Assembly: GCA_031265345.1 (NCBI GenBank)
Contig: JAISCU010000285.1
Location: forward strand, 1 to 10,318
Length of the DNA stretch: 10,318 bases
Source of the DNA: Bifidobacteriaceae bacterium
GTDB lineage: Bacteria > Actinomycetota > Actinomycetes > Actinomycetales > WQXJ01
Direction: 5' to 3'
The position numbers and the translations under genes were made by a program. Numbering within the stretch: the first letter of the stretch is position 1; each line of letters starts with the position of its first letter. The notes beneath the pieces are model-generated. The model was not told the DNA's origin. It did no database searches and saw only the letters and a program-made list of their open reading frames with translations. Of the stretch, positions 6,282 to 10,318 are shown piece by piece.

Positions 6282-6334
6282 GAAAAGACAGGATCCATGG
6301 TTGTCGCGCGCGAGCGCCAGGGATCCTGCGTTTT
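6282..6334. repeat. BamHI-site palindromic repeat, copy B
   Basis: Left arm GAAAAGACAGGATCC, right arm GGATCCTGCGTTTT. The centre (ATGGTTGTCG to GAGCGCCAG) is in the same orientation as copies A and E, but the two distinguishing bases of each arm are swapped: GA is on the left here and on the right in A and E. The arms thus look exchanged relative to the centre. Confidence 0.75.
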
Positions 6335-6354
6335 GTCCGGGCCCGGTTTCCGCG

Positions 6355-6376
6355 AGAGTCAGGGATCCTGTCTTTT
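6355..6376 (+). repeat. Lone right arm, copy C
   Basis: GAGTCAGGGATCCTGTCTTT continues the right-arm sequence of copies A and E (GTCAGGGATCCTGTCTTTTC), with no left arm immediately upstream. Confidence 0.7.
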
Positions 6377-6448
6377 CGCCTCCGGCCCCCGGCCCGGTCG
6401 GCGGCGGGACCGCAGGTCAGCGGGCCGCGCCGGGAAGGGCACGAAACT

Positions 6449-6474
6449 GAAAACGCAGGATCCATGGTTGTCGC
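6449..6474 (+). repeat. Lone left arm, copy D
   Basis: GAAAACGCAGGATCCATGG followed by TTGTCG matches the left half of copy E exactly, then departs (CGGAAACGGGG). Copy E follows 17 bp later. Confidence 0.7.
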
Positions 6475-6490
6475 GGAAACGGGGCCCCTG

Positions 6491-6544
6491 GAAAACGCAG
6501 GATCCATGGTTGTCGGCGCCGAGCGTCAGGGATCCTGTCTTTTC
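6491..6544. repeat. BamHI-site palindromic repeat, copy E
   Basis: Left arm GAAAACGCAGGATCC, centre ATGGTTGTCGGCGCCGAGCG, right arm GGATCCTGTCTTTTC. It differs from copy A at one base in the centre (ATGG versus ATGA) and in the length of the last T-run. Thirteen of fifteen arm bases pair, with a T-run at the 3' side on either strand, so it could terminate transcription from both convergent genes. Confidence 0.8.
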
Positions 6545-6614
6545 TGGTCGCCCGTCGCCGGATCAGCAGCACCCGCCGACCCGGCCTGGGTCCCAAGCCA
6601 AACGGCATAGAGCC

Positions 6615-6965
6615 CTACGCCCCTGTTTGGTCGTTCGCGCGGGGCGGGGGCGCCTCTATCAGGGCCACCCGCCGGGCCAGAGCCGTCAACTGGCCCAGGA
6701 CGCGTTGATCACGCACATGGCGGGTCGAGACGTAGGAGAAGAAGACCACGATCAGGAGGTAGAGCAGCAAGTCGGCGCCGCGGCCAACGTTGATCTTCTG
6801 GGCCAGCCAGGTCAACATGTCAGGCTGCAGGATCGACACCACCGCCAAGCCGGCGAACGCCAGCAGGCCGAGCCGTCGCAGCGCCTGGCGCCGGGCGCCC
6901 TGGCCCCGCAACATCAACAGCGCCACCAATAGCACCGCCGCGATCAGGACGATCTTGATTGTCAT
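6615..6965 (-). CDS. DUF2304 small membrane protein
   Basis: 116 residues with three predicted transmembrane segments (about 3-20, 32-49, 64-80), then a basic, helical cytoplasmic end (TRHVRDQRVLGQLTALARRV) and a Pro-rich tail. Hydrophobic pattern, length and position beside a GT2 glycosyltransferase fit the DUF2304 family, whose function is not established but which often partners polyprenyl-phosphate glycosyltransferases in surface-polysaccharide loci. It may anchor or assist the enzyme encoded 7 bp upstream, which has no membrane segment of its own (inference). GTGAGG before the ATG is a fair ribosome site formed partly by the preceding stop region. Last gene of the operon; its stop abuts the palindromic repeat cluster. 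Confidence 0.82.
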   Translation of the reverse strand: MTIKIVLIAAVLLVALLMLRGQGARRQALRRLGLLAFAGLAVVSILQPDMLTWLAQKINVGRGADLLLYLLIVVFFSYVSTRHVRDQRVLGQLTALARRVALIEAPPPRANDQTGA

Positions 6966-6972
6966 CGGAACC

Positions 6973-7659
6973 TCACTTCACCAGTAGGTCGACAAGGATG
7001 TTGACCGCGTTGAGCAGCGACTGGCCCTTCGACCGCGAATAGTCCGAGTAGCGGATCTCGACGCCCTCCTCGGTGTGACGCAACGAAGCCGACTTCAGAC
7101 GTTCGATGATCTCGGTGGCGTGGGCCATGCCCGGCTGCGTCAATTCCATGGCCTCGACAGCGTTCCGGTTCATGGCCCGGAGCCCATTGTGCGCGTCGGT
7201 CAGGCGCACGCCGGTGGAGAAGTTGGTGTAGGCCACGGCCAGCTTCAGGGCCATCCGCTTGAGCCGTCCCATGTCCGGCGCCACACCCAGGAACCGGGAA
7301 CCCAGCACCACGTCGAAGCCGTCATCGAGGCGCCGGGCCAGACGGGCGGCATCGTCCACCGAATGCTGGCCGTCCGCGTCGAAGGTGACCACGCGAGCCA
7401 GCTCCGGGTCGCCCAGGACGTACTCGAAGCCGGTCTGCAGGGCCGCCCCCTGACCCAGGTTGATCGGATGCGTGACCAGGCGGACCCCCTGGTCGAAGAA
7501 CGTTTCGGCGATCAGGCCGGTCTGGTCCGTGGAGGCATCGTCCACCACGCAGACGTGGGGGAAGCGGGCGACCAACCCGGTCAGAATTTGGTCGATCACG
7601 CGGGCCTCGTTGTAGGCCGGGACCACCACCCACAGGTCGTCGAACTCGGCCGCGTCCAT
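6973..7659 (-). CDS. GT2 glycosyltransferase, polyprenyl-phosphate sugar synthase-like
   Basis: 228 residues, GT-A fold. VVVPAYNEA (11-19), VVDDASTDQT (38-47), the nucleotide-sugar/metal motif DADGQH (94-99), VVLGSRF (117-123) and DAHNGLRA (155-162) mark the DPM1/GtrB-like branch of family 2. Such enzymes move a sugar from a nucleotide donor to dolichyl- or undecaprenyl-phosphate at the inner membrane face; donor and acceptor here cannot be read from sequence. There is no C-terminal membrane domain, so it probably relies on a partner such as the adjacent DUF2304 protein. The ATG at 7659 lies two bases after the PepA stop with no Shine-Dalgarno, implying termination-reinitiation coupling. An extension upstream would only read antisense-like sequence over pepA. 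Confidence 0.9.
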   Translation of the reverse strand: MDAAEFDDLWVVVPAYNEARVIDQILTGLVARFPHVCVVDDASTDQTGLIAETFFDQGVRLVTHPINLGQGAALQTGFEYVLGDPELARVVTFDADGQHSVDDAARLARRLDDGFDVVLGSRFLGVAPDMGRLKRMALKLAVAYTNFSTGVRLTDAHNGLRAMNRNAVEAMELTQPGMAHATEIIERLKSASLRHTEEGVEIRYSDYSRSKGQSLLNAVNILVDLLVK

Positions 7660-7661
7660 GG

Positions 7662-9548
7662 TCAGGCCAGCCGCTCGACCAGGGCCACCAGCGTCCGCAC
7701 GCCGAAGCCGGTGGCCCCGGGCGCGGTCCAGTCCTGCCCCGTGGCGGCTCGGGCCGGCCCTGCCACGTCGAGATGGGCCCAACGGCAGGCGCCCGCGAAG
7801 CGTTGGAGGAACAACGCGGCCGTGATCGCGCCCGCTCCCACGCCATCCTTCGCGGTCGAGGAGAGGTCGGCGTTCGGCGTCTCCAACGCTTCGCCGTAGT
7901 CCTCCGCCAGCGGCAGTCGCCACCAGTCCTCGCCGTGAGCCCGGCCGGCCCGCTCGATCCTGGCCGCCAGCGTGCCATCGGTCGTGGCGAGCGCGCCGGT
8001 GCGCAGGCCGAACGCCACTTTGGCGGCGCCGGTCAGCGTGGCGACGTCGATGAGGTAATCGGGCCGCAGGATGGCCGCTGCGTAGGCGAGCGCGTCGGCC
8101 AGGACCAGGCGGCCTTCGGCGTCCGTGTCCCCGACCTCCACCGTTGTGCCGCCGAAGACAGTCACCACGTCGCTAGGCCTGTACGATGCCGCGCCGATCG
8201 AGTTCTGCGCCAACGGCACGACCGCCGTGACCTTGGCGGGCAACGCCAACTCGGCCGCCGCCATGACCACCGCCAACGCGGTCGCGCCGCCCGCCATGTC
8301 CGTCTTCATGGCCGCCATGCCCTTGGTCGGCTTGAGGTCGAGGCCACCGGAGTCGAAGGTGACGCCCTTGCCGACAATCACGATGTGCGGGGCGCCTTTG
8401 ACGCCGATGGGCGTGTGGGCTGCGAGCAGCAGACGCGGGGAGGCGTCTGGGTCCGCCGTCGGCCCGCGCCAGGCGCCCTCCCCCACCGCCAGGATGGCAT
8501 TCAGGCCCAGGGCGGCCAGCTCGTCGGGGCCCAGGACCGTGACTTCGACCGACTGCCGGGCGGGCGCCTGGGCGGCGCCGGTGGCCTTCGCGGTGCTAGT
8601 GGCACGGGCGGCGCTGGCGGCCTGGGCTGGTGCGACGGTGGCCGTCAGGATGGTGGTGCCGGGCCCGGCGGCCTGGGCGCGGCGGCTGCCGGGGCTGTTG
8701 GCGGCGACCGGCGCGGCGGCGACGGCGGCCGCACGCTCCACGAAGGCCGCTGGTGTCTTCCAGTTCGAGGGCCAGTTGCCGAGGTCCCTGGCCAGCGCCG
8801 TGGCCCTGGCCAGCACTTCGGCGCGGGCGATGGCCGCCCGGTCGTATGCGCCCAGCAGGGTCAGGTCGCCGGTCGGGGCGGACGTCGCCGCAGCCGAACC
8901 AGTCGCGCCCGGCTGGCCCTGGGGCTGTTGGCCCCTGGCCGCCTGTCCCGTGCCCGCCTGCCCTGCGGCCACCTGTCCTCTGGCTGCCCGGCCTTCGACC
9001 GATCGGACACGGCGGTCGAGCCAATCCCGGCGAACGGCATCGTCCAAATTCGTGTCACGACCCGAGGCCTGGCCGTACCTGACCGGCTGGTAGGCCCCCA
9101 ATAGATAGCCCTCGACCAGGGCAGTCGTGCCGGCCTCGGTCTCGCCGCCCCAACTGACCGTCACCTTGCCCCTGCCGCGGGCCGCGCGGGCGAGCTTGGC
9201 GCCGGCCTGGCGCAGGTCGTCCGGCGAACCCGCGCCGGTCCCGACCAATATGACCGTGTTGGCCAACTCGGCCCAGGCGCTCCGCTCGGAGTGCAACACC
9301 GGCAGTTCCAGAACCAGCGTTTCGGCGGCGGCGCCCTTGAAACCGGCCCGCTCGGCTGTGGCGGCGAAGTCGATGCCGTAACGGACAGCCGCCTGGGCAG
9401 TGCCCCGGCCCGGTTCCAAACCGTCCGGACCTGCCCCCACGCCGAGCGCCAACATGCCACAATTCGCGGCCTTGACCTGGGCGGATGTCCCAATATGGCC
9501 GCGGACAAGGTGGACCGACGGCAGAGCCTCAGCGCCGCCCCGCCCCAT
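7662..9548 (-). CDS. pepA: Leucyl aminopeptidase (M17), with two low-complexity insertions
   Basis: 628 residues, longer than the usual roughly 500. The C-terminal M17 catalytic domain has the two-metal ligands and active-site residues: VGKGVTFDSGG with Lys394 and Asp399, LDLKP with Lys406, MKTDMAGG with Asp417, and DTDAEGRL with Asp476, Glu478 and Arg480 (the family usually has NTDAEGRL). It cleaves N-terminal residues from peptides in the cytoplasm, normally as a hexamer. The extra length lies in two Ala/Gly/Gln/Pro-rich stretches: about 186-228, with xxxGQ pentapeptide repeats, and about 275-333. Both precede the catalytic core. The start at 9548 is chosen because sequence above it overlaps DUF3117 in another frame; it lies 14 bp past that gene's stop, but has no good ribosome site, so a nearby GTG is possible. 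Confidence 0.9.
   Translation of the reverse strand: MGRGGAEALPSVHLVRGHIGTSAQVKAANCGMLALGVGAGPDGLEPGRGTAQAAVRYGIDFAATAERAGFKGAAAETLVLELPVLHSERSAWAELANTVILVGTGAGSPDDLRQAGAKLARAARGRGKVTVSWGGETEAGTTALVEGYLLGAYQPVRYGQASGRDTNLDDAVRRDWLDRRVRSVEGRAARGQVAAGQAGTGQAARGQQPQGQPGATGSAAATSAPTGDLTLLGAYDRAAIARAEVLARATALARDLGNWPSNWKTPAAFVERAAAVAAAPVAANSPGSRRAQAAGPGTTILTATVAPAQAASAARATSTAKATGAAQAPARQSVEVTVLGPDELAALGLNAILAVGEGAWRGPTADPDASPRLLLAAHTPIGVKGAPHIVIVGKGVTFDSGGLDLKPTKGMAAMKTDMAGGATALAVVMAAAELALPAKVTAVVPLAQNSIGAASYRPSDVVTVFGGTTVEVGDTDAEGRLVLADALAYAAAILRPDYLIDVATLTGAAKVAFGLRTGALATTDGTLAARIERAGRAHGEDWWRLPLAEDYGEALETPNADLSSTAKDGVGAGAITAALFLQRFAGACRWAHLDVAGPARAATGQDWTAPGATGFGVRTLVALVERLA
8550..8726 (-). other. 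Ala-rich insertion within PepA
   Basis: Encodes residues about 275-333, made mostly of Ala, Thr, Gly, Pro and Gln with no recognisable fold, interrupted only by a short TTILTATVAP stretch. It lies between the N-terminal domain and the VTVLGPDEL strand that leads to the catalytic core. The frame stays open, so it is probably translated as a flexible linker. Confidence 0.6.
8913..8987 (-). repeat. 15-bp period repeat encoding xxxGQ pentapeptides in PepA
   Basis: Residues 188-212 read AARGQ, VAAGQ, AGTGQ, AARGQ, QPQGQ, with Gln at 192, 197, 202, 207 and 212. The matching DNA has an imperfect 15-bp period. The unit resembles the GQPAD repeat of the GtrA tail at 1913-2002 in period and in its GQ dipeptide. 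Confidence 0.7.
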
Positions 9549-9562
9549 CGGCCGAATCGATT

Positions 9563-9730
9563 TCAAGCCACAACAGCCTGGAGGCCGTCGCCCAGCGCGG
9601 TGGCCTCGTCCGGGTTCAGTTCGACGACTAAGCGTCCGCCGCCCTCCAGCGGGACGCGAATGATGATCCCGCGACCCTCTTTGACCACTTCGAGGGGGCC
9701 ATCTCCGGTCCTCGGTTTCATGGCTGCCAT
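9563..9730 (-). CDS. DUF3117 protein
   Basis: 55 residues, matching the length and sequence of the actinobacterial DUF3117 family: it begins MAAMKPRTGDGPLEVVKEGR and continues with VPLEGGGRLVVEL and NPDEATALGDGL. Function is unknown; it is small, soluble and highly conserved. The ATG at 9730 is the family start and is preceded by GGAAGGGG about seven bases away; an in-frame ATG at 9754 would add eight non-family residues. First gene of the pepA-GT2-DUF2304 operon. A DUF3117 gene also lies near the sigE region in M. tuberculosis (Rv1211), consistent with conserved gene order. Confidence 0.93.
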   Translation of the reverse strand: MAAMKPRTGDGPLEVVKEGRGIIIRVPLEGGGRLVVELNPDEATALGDGLQAVVA

Positions 9731-9770
9731 GCTTGTCCCCTTCCCGGACTCCAACTAGCAAACTCGTCAT

Positions 9771-9776
9771 ATTCTA
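9771..9776 (-). promoter_or_regulatory. -10 box of the DUF3117-pepA-GT2-DUF2304 operon
   Basis: TAGAAT on the minus strand predicts a start near 9764 and a leader of about 34 nt that includes the GGAAGGGG ribosome site. No TTGACA-like -35 is seen at the normal spacing. Confidence 0.45.
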
Positions 9777-10018
9777 CTGCCCGCCTGCGCTGTGGCTGGT
9801 CAGCGTGTCGGGCCGATGATCCGCCAAGAACGGGCCTCCGGTTGGCGACAGCCCGAATCGTGCCGGTCGCGACGGGGACTTGGAACCGTTTGGACGATGC
9901 CGCGCCACCAGTCCGCCCGGCCCGGCCAGTCAGGTTCGCGCGGGTTCCCAGTCAGGCTGATTCCGCACCGAACCCGGCGTTCCGGGGGCGGCCGCAAGCG
10001 GGCGGCGCAAGCGGGCGT

Positions 10019-10084
10019 GAAATGCGCCTCAACGGGGTTCGTGGCACGATCCCGGCCACCACGAACGCGTTCAACCCGCATTTC
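10019..10084. terminator. Imperfect long hairpin after the partial gene
   Basis: GAAATGCG (10019-10026) pairs with CGCATTTC (10077-10084), and an inner GTTCGTGG pairs with CCACGAAC. The two stems are separated by a symmetric, mostly unpaired ten-base stretch. It lies 73 bp past the stop of the partial minus-strand gene and could end its transcript, but there is no T-run. Confidence 0.35.
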
Positions 10085-10105
10085 GGATGCCCGCGCGCGC
10101 CGACG

Positions 10106-10178
10106 GCTCAGGCGGTGGGCGGCTCAGGCTCCCAGCGGCCCGGGCGCGCCGGCCGCTCAGGCGGTGGGCGGCTCGGGC
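10106..10178. repeat. 24-bp duplication covering a gene's stop codon
   Basis: 10106-10129 and 10155-10178 are identical except for one base (GCTCAGGC versus GCTCGGGC at the end), with an offset of 49 bp. The second copy contains the stop and last codons (PEPPTA) of the partial minus-strand gene; the first lies just beyond it, in non-coding DNA. Confidence 0.85.
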
Positions 10179-10318
10179 AGCTGGGACTCGGGCGCGCCGG
10201 CGCGCGATTCGGCGCGGCGGGCGCGGGCGGCGTCCCACTCGTGGCGGGCGATCGATTTGGGCATCCCGATGGCGAACCGTCCGCCCGCTGCCGCCACAGC
10301 CGCGATCATGACGCCGAC
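10157..10318 (-). CDS. 3' end of an unidentified gene (partial)
   Basis: The frame enters from the window's right edge and ends at TGA (10157-10159), giving 53 residues. It begins with a hydrophobic stretch (VGVMIAAVAAAGGRFAIG), then a charged helix-like part (IARHEWDAARARRAESRAG) and a Pro/Glu-rich end (LPEPPTA). Nearly every third codon position is G or C, as in the confident genes here, which supports coding. I do not recognise the family; the hydrophobic part could be a membrane segment or a buried strand-helix unit. The start lies outside the window. Confidence 0.55.
   Translation of the reverse strand, partial: VGVMIAAVAAAGGRFAIGMPKSIARHEWDAARARRAESRAGAPESQLPEPPTA

Larger units (their letters stand above)
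5728..6614. other. Non-coding, repeat-rich region between convergent genes
   Basis: 887 bp between the stops of the methyltransferase (+) and the DUF2304 gene (-). I see no credible gene. From left to right: a duplicated gene end (5773-5798), a perfect 35-bp palindrome (5880-5914), a block related to the window start (about 6003-6110), and a composite of palindromic repeats (6215-6614). A gene-free stretch this long with layered repeats is unusual beside such tightly packed genes. Confidence 0.7.
6215..6614. repeat. Composite cluster of palindromic intergenic elements
   Basis: The left border (6215-6245, GTCCCCCGTGCCGTTGCG) matches the left border of the element at 611-782; the right border (about 6590-6611, CCAAACGGCATAGAGCCC) resembles its right border. 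Between them lie one full palindrome (B, 6282-6334), a lone right arm (C, 6355-6376), a lone left arm (D, 6449-6474) and a second full palindrome (E, 6491-6544). The arrangement suggests nested or recombined copies. The cluster abuts the DUF2304 stop codon (6615). Confidence 0.55.
9731..10156. other. Non-coding region upstream of the DUF3117 operon
   Basis: 426 bp between the DUF3117 start and the stop of the partial gene at the window end. It contains the operon's ribosome site and a TAGAAT box (9771-9776), an imperfect hairpin (10019-10084), a short tandem GCAAGCGGGCG pair (about 9994-10017) and one copy of a 24-bp duplication (10106-10129). GCTGGTCAGCGTGT near 9795 also occurs near 48 in the window, possibly by chance. 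No gene is supported. Confidence 0.6.

Noticed and set aside
6148..6507. Open frames with repeated WILRF/RIPD peptides across the palindromic elements
   Set aside because: The peptides are translations of the BamHI-site palindrome; the frames have no support as genes.
7773..9104. 443-residue open frame on the plus strand opposite pepA
   Set aside because: It is antisense to an intact M17 peptidase, has no recognisable domain, and is Arg/Gly/Gln-rich as expected from the complement of high-G+C coding DNA.
9549..9770. N-terminal extension of PepA
   Set aside because: It overlaps the well-supported DUF3117 gene in another frame and has no PepA-like sequence.
9794..9808. 14-bp match GCTGGTCAGCGTGT shared with the start of the window (about 48-61)
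   Set aside because: Flanks do not align, and a single short match in this composition may be chance.

Overview
The window looks like chromosomal DNA from a high-GC actinomycete (Actinomycetota). The basis is very high G+C with G/C-ending codons, a DUF3117 protein, an SigE-type ECF sigma factor divergent from an Rv1220c-like O-methyltransferase, and several genes whose start codon sits exactly where a TANNNT -10 box would place the transcription start (leaderless mRNAs). I cannot name the genus.

Layout: 1-808 has no convincing gene and is repeat-rich (a long hairpin, a 62-bp direct duplication, a palindrome-bearing element). 809-1324 (-) is purE and 1442-2020 (+) is a GtrA-family membrane protein with a pentapeptide-repeat tail; the two are divergent and have no purK between or beside them. 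2078-4747 (-) is a signalling block read as sigE-type sigma factor, then OmpR-type response regulator, then sensor kinase. 4748-5076 is the divergent control region, with a perfect TGTGA-N6-TCACA CRP/GlxR-type site. 5077-5727 (+) is the O-methyltransferase. 5728-6614 is a second non-coding, repeat-rich stretch between convergent genes, with a 35-bp perfect palindrome and a cluster of BamHI-site palindromic repeats related to the copy at 674-725. 6615-9730 (-) is a tight operon: DUF3117, leucyl aminopeptidase (PepA), GT2 glycosyltransferase, DUF2304 membrane protein. 9731-10156 is non-coding, and 10157-10318 (-) is the 3' end of an unidentified gene running off the window.

Working together: the sigma factor and two-component system resemble actinobacterial envelope-stress modules, but no anti-sigma gene is present at the usual place. 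The GT2/DUF2304 pair and the separate GtrA protein both point to polyprenyl-phosphate-linked sugar work at the cell surface. The rest is housekeeping (purine synthesis, peptide turnover).

The most unusual content is the intergenic repeat family, the leaderless promoter geometry, replacement of a normally conserved PurE histidine by alanine, loss of the metal-ligand motif in the methyltransferase, and in-frame 15-bp repeat tracts in two unrelated proteins. I did not find clear evidence of a new defence or mobile system.
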